Source of the DNA: Bacteroides sp. M10
Lineage (GTDB): Bacteria > Bacteroidota > Bacteroidia > Bacteroidales > Bacteroidaceae
Reading direction: 5' to 3'
Assembly: GCF_014334015.1 (NCBI RefSeq)
Contig: NZ_CP060488.1
Location: 4,794,501 to 4,858,500, forward strand
DNA: 64,000 nt
A model generated the notes under the pieces. It was not told the DNA's origin, did not search any database, and saw nothing but the letters and a program-made list of their open reading frames with translations. A program made the translations under genes and the position numbers. Of the stretch, positions 25,226 to 33,723 are shown piece by piece (positions within the stretch are counted from its first letter, which is position 1; each line of letters starts with the position of its first letter).

Positions 25226-27998
25226 TACGCTTTTTCTCTTTGACTGCAAATCTTATTTTATACAGATACAATAAAGTCTGCTTTATTGTATCATAATACT
25301 TTTCCAATCCATAGATTCTTAATAATGTCAGTTCAAAGTCGATTCTATCCTTTTGTTCTAATTCCTTTTCAAGAGGTAATCTGTCTCTATTGAAAATAGG
25401 TTGAAATGCTTCTATGATTTCTTTCTTTTGCGCATCAGACAGTAACTCCGGATTGAGAACTTTGAAAGCCTTCTTGAACTTAGTTTCTCTAAGGTCAAGT
25501 GCTCCCAGTCCCCTGCCAAACCCGAAACTCTCAATGAAAAACATACTCAAAATATTATTCAGTAATGCAAGTAGGAAAATTTTGTTTTCATCTTTGTACT
25601 GTTCCTTTATTGAAAAGCCAATCATCCGTTGATCGAAGAAAGAACGTTTATCAAGCATGGCTATAAATAAACTTTTGTCGAAATTAATATTAACGACAAA
25701 ATCTGCCATGTTTTTTGTGCTCATTTCATACCAAAACATATTTGGTTTACGTAAAGCTATAGGTAATAGCTTCTTATTTGTTTTATCCATTTGGTTTTCA
25801 AAAGATCTTATCCAATTCAGAGTCCCGGTATGATTTAAAGTTTCGAGTTCTTCGATACTTTTTGAACAACAGAAAGCCTGCGTCTGACTAGTTGCAATGA
25901 ATGAAGGTGCTTTCTTTAAGTTTTTTAGAACAGGCTCAATATATTCATCTTCTATTCCGTGTCCTTTTGCAGGATAAAACATACGATTACAACCTCTTCT
26001 TTCTCCACGTATAAAATCGAAAAACTTTTTAGAGTCAATAAGCTTCTCGGCTATCGTAGGCAACCAATTCAAATTAGCAAAATATCCGGACCATGGGATT
26101 CCGATATTTTCCAATTGTTTGATTTCATTTATTGAATAGGATTGAATATTGACCCAATCAGACTCTTTATTAAGAATGATTTCACTACTTAATTTCTTAA
26201 TATCTGCTATGTTTTCAAGTTTCTCTTTTAATGTACAGAAAGAAATTCTCCTGTCTAAATTTACCGGATCAGAAATCTCCCTCTTGGTTGCTATTAATAA
26301 TGTGGTGACAACCTTTGCATTATTGAACCATCGTCCTTTTCCGGAAATAACAACACAGTCAATATTGAAATATTTTTGAATTAACTCTAAGAATATTTCT
26401 CCATAGTCTGTTCCAAGCCATGCATTAGAAAGTATTAGTCCAATTTTTCCATTGTCTGAGATAATGTCGTACAAGTAGAAAGGAATATATGCAAATATAT
26501 CACTCTTTTTACTTAGTGTCTTTTTCGCTTTAGTCTGTTCCTTGATTAATTTATTGATTTCCTTTATATTCGGATTGAGCTTTTTGATCTCTTTCTCTCT
26601 TATAAAAGGAAGATTAGATATGACATAATCTACCTTAGGCAGTTGCTTTTCTACTTGATTTCCATTATTGGGATCTTTAAATACAATAGTTTGTCCTGCG
26701 TGCAACTCAATTACATCCGACCTGAAGATATGCAGAATTTTTCCAATATTGCCGGGATTGGATAAAGTCAGTGTTGATAGCTGGATGGGAAACGAATGTT
26801 TGTCCGAAGCCCAGATACTCTCAATAATTTGCTCTTGACCAATTTCATATTCTTCTTTAAGAGAATAAGCCTGCTTAATAATAGTTCCCGTTCCACAACA
26901 AGGGTCGAAGGTAATTCCACCTTTCTTATCTATTGTTAGCCTTGTTAATAAATCGGCTAGTTGAGGAGGAGTCGCAAATTGTCCGGCTACTTTTCTTTTG
27001 GCATAGGCGATGGACGATTGCAGTAAGTTTTGCAAGATTTGAATATCAACCCCTTCAATATTAAGGTTTGAAAGAAATACATTTAATTGAACTAGCTGCT
27101 TCCATGCATTATTAGATACTAATTCATTTGCGATATTATTCCCAAAAATATTCCAAAAATTACAGTGTTCCGAGATGTTGGCAATTATTTGCAGGGCTTC
27201 ACTGACAGTTGTATCGAAAGTAATCGTTTCAATAATCTTTGCCTCATTGAAATGCCGTTTGATAATATTGCCAAAAATAATCTTGAAAAACCAGTCGGTC
27301 AATATAACCTTTGATAGAGTGGGTAGTTTATGCTTAACGTCTTTTTTAGCTTGCGAGCTAAATCCATATTCTGCTGCAGAAGAGAGCCACCAATTATCTA
27401 TTTGCGCATCGAGTACTGCACTACTTTTTATATTCTCTTTTATGTTTTCTGCTGTCGAGTCTATATTTTCGAGAACGATATCGATTATTTTATCGATTGC
27501 CAATATCTCGGAAGATCCACTTTCTGTTATTTCTCCATGTTCGAAATAATCATTTAAATCTTTCAGGATGGTATGTAGAAGATCTTTCCAAAGATTCTCG
27601 TTTTCTTTTACCTCTGAACGCGAATGAAGGTCGATACTATCCCATGATTTCAAGATAGAATATGTATTCCCATTCTTAACATACAAAACTGCGCTTGTCA
27701 CATTCCAGAGAATGAAACTATTATTGTGCAGAATCTCAGATTTTATCTTGGCGTTATTTATTAATTCTGTGTCGGTTATAGGAGTATCAGGCATTTTGAG
27801 TTCCCACCCCTGCAAAATGATCTTTTTAGCAGAGTCTTTGAAGATAAGCACATCCGGAAATAAACTCGATTTTTCATTTCTGATTGTATTCTCTCCTCCG
27901 GCACTTTTTACATGCCAACTTTTGTTAGCCAAGTAAAGATTGATTTCGCTAATGACATCAATGGCCCAACTTCTTTCATTATAGTTGATTTGTGGCAT
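25215..27998 (-). CDS. Restriction-modification polypeptide: PD-(D/E)XK nuclease plus N6-adenine methyltransferase
   Basis: 927 residues. The N-terminus carries a PD-(D/E)XK-like site: Asp49 in LFPDVLIF, Glu66 and Lys68 in QGWELKMP. A helical spacer follows, then a gamma-type N6-adenine methyltransferase: SAM motif FDPCCGTGTIIKQAY (about 360) and catalytic ISNLPF (about 462, a variant of NPPF/Y). The C-terminal ~300 residues would be the target-recognition region. This is the layout of type IIG or single-chain restriction-modification enzymes, or of an HsdM-like enzyme with a nuclease. Its start overlaps the stop of the upstream methyltransferase by 20 bases, so they act together. Cytoplasmic; target sequence unknown. 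Confidence 0.82.
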   Translation of the reverse strand: MPQINYNERSWAIDVISEINLYLANKSWHVKSAGGENTIRNEKSSLFPDVLIFKDSAKKIILQGWELKMPDTPITDTELINNAKIKSEILHNNSFILWNVTSAVLYVKNGNTYSILKSWDSIDLHSRSEVKENENLWKDLLHTILKDLNDYFEHGEITESGSSEILAIDKIIDIVLENIDSTAENIKENIKSSAVLDAQIDNWWLSSAAEYGFSSQAKKDVKHKLPTLSKVILTDWFFKIIFGNIIKRHFNEAKIIETITFDTTVSEALQIIANISEHCNFWNIFGNNIANELVSNNAWKQLVQLNVFLSNLNIEGVDIQILQNLLQSSIAYAKRKVAGQFATPPQLADLLTRLTIDKKGGITFDPCCGTGTIIKQAYSLKEEYEIGQEQIIESIWASDKHSFPIQLSTLTLSNPGNIGKILHIFRSDVIELHAGQTIVFKDPNNGNQVEKQLPKVDYVISNLPFIREKEIKKLNPNIKEINKLIKEQTKAKKTLSKKSDIFAYIPFYLYDIISDNGKIGLILSNAWLGTDYGEIFLELIQKYFNIDCVVISGKGRWFNNAKVVTTLLIATKREISDPVNLDRRISFCTLKEKLENIADIKKLSSEIILNKESDWVNIQSYSINEIKQLENIGIPWSGYFANLNWLPTIAEKLIDSKKFFDFIRGERRGCNRMFYPAKGHGIEDEYIEPVLKNLKKAPSFIATSQTQAFCCSKSIEELETLNHTGTLNWIRSFENQMDKTNKKLLPIALRKPNMFWYEMSTKNMADFVVNINFDKSLFIAMLDKRSFFDQRMIGFSIKEQYKDENKIFLLALLNNILSMFFIESFGFGRGLGALDLRETKFKKAFKVLNPELLSDAQKKEIIEAFQPIFNRDRLPLEKELEQKDRIDFELTLLRIYGLEKYYDTIKQTLLYLYKIRFAVKEKKRKKV

Positions 27999-28968
27999 CC
28001 GTTTCTAAATAGTTTAAGGTGTGATATTTTGTGATTGGTTTTTTGAAAAGTTTGCGAGTCGATGGAGTCACTTCTTCTCTTTTTAGTGTTTCTGAAATCC
28101 TATCCATGCAAATCTTGATATAGTCGGTAGGCTGTATCCTGTGCAATAATACATCTTCATTCTTTTCTATTCCGATAAATCTTCTGTTTTCCAGAATGGC
28201 CGACAGCAGGAAACTGCCGCTTCCGCAAGCATTATCCAGAATGATATCCCCCGGGTTAGAGAATGTTCTGATTAGATATCTACCCAATTCAACAGGCTTC
28301 TGTGTCGGATGATAAACTTCGCCTTCCGATTCGGCCGTTTTCACATATACAAAGTCGTCATGATCCTCTTCAAAGAATACCACATCATTGGGATAACGTT
28401 CGCCATCACTTTTTACATGCTGTGGCTTGAACTCCCCATAACTACCTGTATATTGATCTTTTCTGACCCCCTTGTCATACGCTTCCCCTTTAGTCATTTG
28501 CGGATTGTATACCGACTGTTTTTTATAGAAAACACAAACATCTTCGTGCTTACGAAGCGGTTGTTTTTTGGCATTTAAAAAGTTGGTCGGTTTTGACTTG
28601 ATCCAAGTAATCTTGTATTTGAATAATTTCTCCTTGCTTAAAATCAATTTGGCTGTAAAAATACCTTGTGCGGTTAAAACGATCGCCCCATTGTCTTTAA
28701 TAATACGTTCGTATTCAGCCCAAAGAGCCTGCAAATCAATCACGGAATCCCATTTATTTTGTGTAGTACCATACGGTAAATCACAAAGTATCATATCTAT
28801 GGATTTATCAGGAATGGATGGCAATATGTTCAGACAGTCGCCCTGAATGACTTTGTTTACAAAAGGTTTGATGTCTTTCTGCTGTTTTTTCTTTTTTTGT
28901 ATGACTCCTTCTAACAATCGTTTATCTTCCTCTTTTATATCTTTGGATGTAGAACCCATGGTTTGCAT
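27979..28968 (-). CDS. Beta-class DNA methyltransferase
   Basis: 329 residues (ATG 28959 is a possible alternative start). Order of motifs: catalytic DLPYGTTQNKWDSVID (DPPY variant, about 63-78), then HPTQKPVEL and the SAM-binding ILDNACGSGSFLLSA near residue 245. The catalytic-before-SAM order is that of beta-class N4-cytosine/N6-adenine methyltransferases. Residues 10-40 are a lysine-rich extension. It is the promoter-proximal gene of a two-gene operon with the nuclease-methyltransferase, and may modify the second strand of an asymmetric site. Confidence 0.9.
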   Translation of the reverse strand: MQTMGSTSKDIKEEDKRLLEGVIQKKKKQQKDIKPFVNKVIQGDCLNILPSIPDKSIDMILCDLPYGTTQNKWDSVIDLQALWAEYERIIKDNGAIVLTAQGIFTAKLILSKEKLFKYKITWIKSKPTNFLNAKKQPLRKHEDVCVFYKKQSVYNPQMTKGEAYDKGVRKDQYTGSYGEFKPQHVKSDGERYPNDVVFFEEDHDDFVYVKTAESEGEVYHPTQKPVELGRYLIRTFSNPGDIILDNACGSGSFLLSAILENRRFIGIEKNEDVLLHRIQPTDYIKICMDRISETLKREEVTPSTRKLFKKPITKYHTLNYLETDATNQL

Positions 28969-28996
28969 ATTAAATATTTAAATTGTCATTTTCTGT

Positions 28997-29028
28997 CAAA
29001 AGTAGAAATAATAGGATTATCTCCCAAA
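28997..29028 (-). promoter_or_regulatory. Promoter of the methyltransferase operon
   Basis: Minus strand: TTTG (29028-29025), 20-base spacer, TACTTTTG (29004-28997); leader of about 25 bases. Full consensus match. Confidence 0.75.
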
Positions 29029-29173
29029 TTTATTATATGAAATAATGAGATGAATGAATCTTTTTCGTTATCCTTGCCCATTGTTATTAAAAGATATGAA
29101 AAAGCATGGGCTTGGCAGGAATAAGAGTGTGGGAATCTGTTTTATATAAAAATACATAAATACAAGAGAGAGT

Positions 29174-30712
29174 ATGGAAAATATGAAGACGTTTTTACCG
29201 GAGGCAGACCTTGCGAAATTGAGGCTTGTACTCGAAATAAAGGATGCCTATAACCGTGGGACAATTTCTCTTGAGGAAGCCCGAAAGATGCTTAAAGAGA
29301 AAGTCGTGACTTTAAAACCGTATGAGATAGCTTTGGCGGAGCAGGAACTGAAGGAAGTACAGGATGATGAGTGCCGTAAGGAAGACATTCAGCGTATGCT
29401 GGAACTTTTTGATGGCATTATGGATACGTCGCGTCCTGATTTGCCGCCCGACCATCCCATCATGTGTTATTATCGTGAAAATGACGAGTTGCGCAAAATC
29501 CTGTCCTCAATTGAAGAACTGGCACAATATCCGCTCATCAAGAATCAGTGGCTGGAACTTTATGATAAACTGACTCCCTATCGATTACATCTGTCCCGTA
29601 AGCAGAATCAGTTGTACCCTGTTCTTGAGAAGAAAGGCTTCGATCGTCCTACGACCACTATGTGGCTGCTCGATGATTTTGTTCGTGACGAGATAAGAGA
29701 TGCGCGCATCTTATTGGAGAATGACAGTGATGATGAGTTTATGGCATGCCAGCAGACAATCGTCTACGATATAAGAGATCTGATGGAGAAAGAAGAAACT
29801 GTATTGTATCCTACTTCGATCGTTATGATTTCCCCGGAAGAGTTTGAAGAAATGAAATCCGGCGACCGTGAAATCGGATTTGCCTGGATTGGAGAAGATC
29901 TGCAACAGAAACCATCATCAACACCCGCAGAAAAAGAAAAAGGAGAAATGCCGGGATTTGCAGCGGAACTGGCCGGACTGCTGAACAAGTATGGTTATGG
30001 CAGGGGAGGAGGAGATGAACTGCTGGATGTGGCTACGGGTCGGCTGTCACTGGAACAAATCAATCTTATATACCGCCATCTACCCGTTGACCTTTCTTAT
30101 GTTGACGAAAATGAACTGGTATGTTTCTATTCCGATACGAAACACCGTGTTTTTCCCCGCAGTAAGAATGTGATCGGGCGTAATGTCAAGAACTGCCATC
30201 CCCGCAGTAGTGTACATGTGGTGGAGGACATCATAGAAAAGTTCAGAAGTGGTGAACAAGACCACGCGGAATTCTGGATTAACAAGCCGGGGTTCTTCGT
30301 GTATATCTATTACGTGGCTGTAAGAGATGAAAACGGAAAATTCCGGGGCATACTTGAAATGATGCAAGACTGTACGCATATCAGAAGTCTGGAAGGTTCC
30401 CGTACACTACTTACTTGGGATGACACTAACACCCCTGCCCAGACGGAGCCATCCTCAGCCGAAAAGCCTGGAGAGGAATCTGCGAAAATAGAAATCACTT
30501 CAGCCACTCTTTTAAAAGACTTGTTGGCGGCATATCCTCTTCTGAAAGACAGAATGGAAGAAATCAGTCCTAAGTTCAAGTTGCTCAAGTCGCCTTTGGC
30601 ACGAGTTATACTGCCTAAAGCCACCATCAAAATGATGAGCGAGAGAACCGGCATACCGTTGGAAGTCCTGATTGAGTCATTGAAATCCAAAATAGAGGAA
30701 CTCTCCCGATAG
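29174..30712 (+). CDS. DUF438/hemerythrin/PAS/DUF1858 protein
   Basis: 512 residues, cytoplasmic. Domain order: DUF438 helical domain (about 10-85), hemerythrin-like HHE domain (about 95-220, with LPPDHPIMCYYRENDEL, YRLHLSRKQNQLYP and MEKEETVLYPTS supplying His/Glu metal ligands), a linker, a PAS domain (about 300-410, LVCFYSDTKHRVFPRSKNVIGRNVKNCHP...SVHVVEDII) and a C-terminal DUF1858 (about 440-510, LLAAYPLLKDRMEEISPKFK). The family is linked with oxygen, nitric oxide or redox sensing; the exact role is unknown. A -7 box with one mismatch (TATCCTTG, 29069-29076) is the best promoter candidate. Confidence 0.88.
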   Translation: MENMKTFLPEADLAKLRLVLEIKDAYNRGTISLEEARKMLKEKVVTLKPYEIALAEQELKEVQDDECRKEDIQRMLELFDGIMDTSRPDLPPDHPIMCYYRENDELRKILSSIEELAQYPLIKNQWLELYDKLTPYRLHLSRKQNQLYPVLEKKGFDRPTTTMWLLDDFVRDEIRDARILLENDSDDEFMACQQTIVYDIRDLMEKEETVLYPTSIVMISPEEFEEMKSGDREIGFAWIGEDLQQKPSSTPAEKEKGEMPGFAAELAGLLNKYGYGRGGGDELLDVATGRLSLEQINLIYRHLPVDLSYVDENELVCFYSDTKHRVFPRSKNVIGRNVKNCHPRSSVHVVEDIIEKFRSGEQDHAEFWINKPGFFVYIYYVAVRDENGKFRGILEMMQDCTHIRSLEGSRTLLTWDDTNTPAQTEPSSAEKPGEESAKIEITSATLLKDLLAAYPLLKDRMEEISPKFKLLKSPLARVILPKATIKMMSERTGIPLEVLIESLKSKIEELSR

Positions 30713-30739
30713 CGAGTGACCTTTCTGCATTTTATATAG

Positions 30740-30781
30740 AATTCCCGCAATTACTTCTTTCTGACAGGAATTGCGGGAATT
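30740..30781 (+). terminator. Terminator after the DUF438 gene
   Basis: Perfect 13-bp arms AATTCCCGCAATT (30740-30752) and complement (30769-30781), 28 bases past the stop. Confidence 0.75.
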
Positions 30782-30829
30782 TGTATGGAATTATTTCTGT
30801 ATTCTACCTGTTCTTTCATATCTATATCG

Positions 30830-30837
30830 TATCTTTG
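30830..30837 (+). promoter_or_regulatory. -7 box upstream of the orphan PD-(D/E)XK gene
   Basis: TATCTTTG. It places the transcript start near 30841, which rules out the upstream ATG at 30785 and selects ATG 30878. The -33 half is not clear. Confidence 0.6.
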
Positions 30838-30877
30838 TAAGAGTTCTGAAACTTTGAATATAAAGATAACTACGCTT

Positions 30878-31819
30878 ATGTTACAGAAAACATTCTTAGC
30901 ACGTTGCGACAATAGGGCTTGTTTAGCTAAAACAAATGTAATAAGTGGCTCACCAGAGGATTGGCTGTCCAATGATTTATTATCAGGGTCTAATACGTTT
31001 GGGTTGACTTTCGATTTCTTCATTGATTGGGCGATCAATCGGATTTCCCCTTATGTCTGGATTAAAAGAATACTATTGCCTACCTATACTTATGATGAAT
31101 TTATTGGTAAGTTGGATTCTGAAATGGAAAAAGAATTTGGCAAAGATTATCTATGCAGACTAGGACGGTTCGCAACAGAATATGATATGCAAGTTCAATT
31201 TATTGTATTCCATGATGAATTGGATTGGGCTAATGACAGAAGTGAACTGATAATTGTCTCTTTATCCTTCAAGGAAGGGTATTATAGCTTTTCTCCTCAA
31301 AAATATAGCTTGTCAGAATTTAAAGAGCTGATAAAGTCTCATTCCGGAGGTCCTGTTTCAATAGGTTCCAAAGGACTTATTTATGGTACATCAAGGTTAG
31401 AATGCAGTTTGTCTAAGACAGATAGTTTATATCCGGGTGATGCAGACCTTCTACTTTTGAATGAAGATAATAAAGCGGTTTGCATTCTTGAATTCAAGAA
31501 ACACACATTATCCAGTCCTGTCTCGGAGCAATGTTTCACAAACTATTATCCACGTCCTGACGGGCGCAAGTATAAACGCTTGGCCTTATTAAGAGATTAT
31601 TTGGCTTCTAAATCCAATAGTCGTATTTTATTTCTTGTTCTTTATTACCCAACTCAAACATATATTGAGCAACAATGGAAATTGGAGGTTATAGAAGGTA
31701 ATGCCTTTAGTTTGCGAGCAACTGATAGTTTTATCTTTGAATTACCTGCCGATAAATCAGATAATGAATACAAAAAGGTTATTGAAAAAATATCTCAGGT
31801 GATTGCTGCTCGCAGTTAG
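30878..31819 (+). CDS. Unclassified protein with PD-(D/E)XK nuclease motif
   Basis: 313 residues from ATG 30878 (MLQKTFLARC); the frame is open from 30785 but a -7 box inside that region argues against it. A putative nuclease core is visible near the middle: GDAD at 187-190, then ILEFKK with Glu205 and Lys207, spaced as in PD-(D/E)XK enzymes, followed by helices and LFLVLYYP. The N-terminal ~170 residues resemble no family I recognise. No partner gene is adjacent in the same orientation; it converges on the GNAT gene with a 9-base gap. It could be a defence nuclease or a helper protein; low certainty on function. Confidence 0.7.
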   Translation: MLQKTFLARCDNRACLAKTNVISGSPEDWLSNDLLSGSNTFGLTFDFFIDWAINRISPYVWIKRILLPTYTYDEFIGKLDSEMEKEFGKDYLCRLGRFATEYDMQVQFIVFHDELDWANDRSELIIVSLSFKEGYYSFSPQKYSLSEFKELIKSHSGGPVSIGSKGLIYGTSRLECSLSKTDSLYPGDADLLLLNEDNKAVCILEFKKHTLSSPVSEQCFTNYYPRPDGRKYKRLALLRDYLASKSNSRILFLVLYYPTQTYIEQQWKLEVIEGNAFSLRATDSFIFELPADKSDNEYKKVIEKISQVIAARS

Positions 31820-31828
31820 GTCAATACT

Positions 31829-32230
31829 TTAAAGATGTCTTATTTGCATTGCTGCGCCATCATCTAATAAAGTAAAGCCATGTCTTTGATAAAATGAGAT
31901 ATTCTGTCTTTCATCAGGCATTATATTGATATAAAGATAGTCTTTATATCTTTTTTTTGTTATTGTCAGTAATTGGGCAGCAATTCCATTACCCTGATAA
32001 TCAGGACGGACTAATAAATAGTGGAGGAAAGCTACCATTTCTCCGTCATCTAAAGCCCTGATAAGGCCGACCAACTTACTTCCGTCCCATGCCGTTATCA
32101 CCAGAGAGGATGATTTTAATGCCTTTATAAGACGACTGGGATATTTTCCTGACAGCCAATTGACAGATAAAAAAAGCTCCTCTATTTCTTTTTCTGTGAA
32201 ATCTTTTGTTTCTCGATATTCAATATTCAT
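31829..32230 (-). CDS. GNAT-family N-acetyltransferase
   Basis: 133 residues covering the full GNAT fold. The acetyl-CoA loop is LVRPDYQGNGIAAQLL (Q/RxxGxG/A), preceded by MVAFLHYLLV and followed by the late NISFYQRHGF motif. Substrate unknown. It lies 16 bases downstream of the AraC-type regulator gene and is probably co-transcribed with it. Confidence 0.88.
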   Translation of the reverse strand: MNIEYRETKDFTEKEIEELFLSVNWLSGKYPSRLIKALKSSSLVITAWDGSKLVGLIRALDDGEMVAFLHYLLVRPDYQGNGIAAQLLTITKKRYKDYLYINIMPDERQNISFYQRHGFTLLDDGAAMQIRHL

Positions 32231-32246
32231 AATCAGTGATTTTATA

Positions 32247-33122
32247 TTATTCTCTGAATTCCGCTGGCAAATAACCTGTTTGTCGTTTAAAGAACTTCAC
32301 GAAATAGGAAGGGTCTTCAAATCCCAGGTAAAAACCTATTTCTTTAATTTTTAGATCAGAATGAAGAAGTTGCCGCTTGGCTTCCAGTATAATTCGTTCA
32401 TTGATAATCTTTAGAGGGGTGCTATGAGAACTCTCGTAGACGCAGTTCGTTAATGTCTTGGTTGATACATTCAGATGGTTGGCATATTCTTTAACGGTAT
32501 GCATTTGTCTGTAATGATGTTCTAATATTTGTCGAAACCGTACAAAAGTGCGATTGGAAGAATTATTAATGCACAAAGGAATACCGGTTCCTCTTTCACC
32601 TGTACGTTGCACATATATCAAGAACATTTTTACTAAATATTTCAAGTAATCTTTGTGGGCAAAAGCCTTTATGTTTTCCTTTTCTAATTTCATTTCTTCA
32701 GCAATATACTCAAGCCGTTGGCTATCTTTGGGCATGATTTTATAATATGGCACAGCATCAAAGGCATTAAATACATTGTACTTGAGAAATACATTTTCAC
32801 TACTCCCTTCGTCTGAAAGGAAACTTTCATTGAAGTGTATGATAATCCCTTTTGAACTATTATTATCATCGAAATAGTGTATTTGTCCTGGTGAGATAAA
32901 GAATAAGGTGTTATCCGTAATTGGATATTCTTTAAAATCGACATAATGAACGCCTGCACCTTGTTGAAACCATATAATTTGGTAGAATGTATGTATATGA
33001 GCCTGTTTAGGGGCGTCTCCGTTTTTATGGAAGAAGTCCGGCATCTCCATTATTTCGAATTGTATTTCGTCGGGAGTCTCCTTTTCTAAATCATATTGAG
33101 TAAAAACAGTGTTTCGCGCCAT
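32247..33122 (-). CDS. AraC-family transcriptional regulator
   Basis: 291 residues. N-terminal cupin-like sensing domain (about 35-130: HIHTFYQIIWFQQGAGVHYVD, FFISPGQIH) and C-terminal double helix-turn-helix (about 190-290: YANHLNVSTKTLTNCVYESSHSTP, IKEIGFYLGFEDPSYFVKFFKRQTG). Divergent from the 101-residue monooxygenase-like gene, with palindromic sites between them. One site overlaps its own -33 box, so self-repression plus activation of the divergent gene is likely. Confidence 0.92.
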   Translation of the reverse strand: MARNTVFTQYDLEKETPDEIQFEIMEMPDFFHKNGDAPKQAHIHTFYQIIWFQQGAGVHYVDFKEYPITDNTLFFISPGQIHYFDDNNSSKGIIIHFNESFLSDEGSSENVFLKYNVFNAFDAVPYYKIMPKDSQRLEYIAEEMKLEKENIKAFAHKDYLKYLVKMFLIYVQRTGERGTGIPLCINNSSNRTFVRFRQILEHHYRQMHTVKEYANHLNVSTKTLTNCVYESSHSTPLKIINERIILEAKRQLLHSDLKIKEIGFYLGFEDPSYFVKFFKRQTGYLPAEFRE

Positions 33123-33144
33123 ATATTCTATAATTTATTGAGTG

Positions 33145-33174
33145 CAAAGATAGTGCGTAGTTCATTCATGGCAA
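33145..33174 (-). promoter_or_regulatory. Promoter of the AraC-GNAT genes
   Basis: Minus strand: TTG (33174-33172), 19-base spacer, TATCTTTG (33152-33145); leader about 19 bases before ATG 33122. Confidence 0.75.
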
Positions 33175-33194
33175 TGGTAAAAAGAAGATATTCA

Positions 33195-33251
33195 ATGGTA
33201 AATTTGGGAAAGCCGTTCTTAACTATGAATATATATTCCCAATTTTACCAT
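33195..33251. promoter_or_regulatory. Probable AraC-type operator (inverted repeat)
   Basis: 16-bp arms ATGGTAAATTTGGGAA (33195-33210) and its complement with one mismatch (33236-33251) between the divergent promoters. A further half-site CAATGGTAAAA at about 33172-33182 overlaps the regulator's own -33 box. The pattern suggests binding of the adjacent AraC protein. Confidence 0.6.
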
Positions 33252-33270
33252 ATATTTTCTCTAATCCACA

Positions 33271-33301
33271 TTGAACGGCAGTCTGAATGGCTCTAACTTT
33301 G
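33271..33301 (+). promoter_or_regulatory. Promoter of the monooxygenase-like gene
   Basis: TTG (33271-33273), 20-base spacer, TAACTTTG (33294-33301). Full consensus; leader about 26 bases before ATG 33331. The operator palindrome ends 20 bases upstream of the -33 box, a typical activator position. Confidence 0.78.
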
Positions 33302-33330
33302 CAGTGTTAAATTAAAAAATAAAGATAATT

Positions 33331-33636
33331 ATGGCAACAGAAAAAAAAGCAAGTGCTTTCTTGGAAATTACAATGAAAGTAAGTGAAAACGACAGATCCG
33401 CTGCTGCGGGAGTATATACAAAGTATCGTCAGCCTTTCTTGGATACAATTACCGGTGCAGTCAGCAAACAATTACTTGTAAGAGAAGACGATGTGCAGGT
33501 GCTTCATGGTTTTGCATCTGTAGCGGAAGCAGAGGGATACTTAAAATCTGATTTATTTAATCAAGATGTGGTTGTAGAACTGAAACCGTTCTTTCAGGCA
33601 GAACCCGAAATCAGAATTTACAGTGTAGTTGGTTAA
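33331..33636 (+). CDS. Small dimeric alpha/beta-barrel protein (antibiotic-biosynthesis-monooxygenase-like)
   Basis: 101 residues, no signal peptide. The pattern of strand (ASAFLEITMKV), helix (AAGVYTKYRQPFLDTITG), strand (KQLLVREDDVQVLHGF), helix (SVAEAEGYLKSDLF) and strand (EIRIYSVVG) fits a ferredoxin-like dimeric alpha/beta barrel such as the ABM/NIPSNAP group. Family members bind heme or small aromatic compounds; the substrate here is unknown. Likely the main target of the divergent AraC regulator. Confidence 0.72.
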   Translation: MATEKKASAFLEITMKVSENDRSAAAGVYTKYRQPFLDTITGAVSKQLLVREDDVQVLHGFASVAEAEGYLKSDLFNQDVVVELKPFFQAEPEIRIYSVVG

Positions 33637-33655
33637 ATACCAAATCATATTAAGT

Positions 33656-33690
33656 AACAGGCAGGAAGATAGCTATTCTTTCTGCCTGTT
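33656..33690. terminator. Bidirectional terminator
   Basis: 14-bp stem with one G-T pair: AACAGGCAGGAAGA (33656-33669) with 33677-33690, between two convergent genes. Confidence 0.75.
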
Positions 33691-33723
33691 CACATAATAT
33701 AAATCCGACTTTCTTTCCTGATA

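Noticed and set aside
30785..30877. Upstream start for the orphan PD-(D/E)XK gene
   Set aside because: A -7 promoter box at 30830-30837 lies inside this extension and the extra residues look random.
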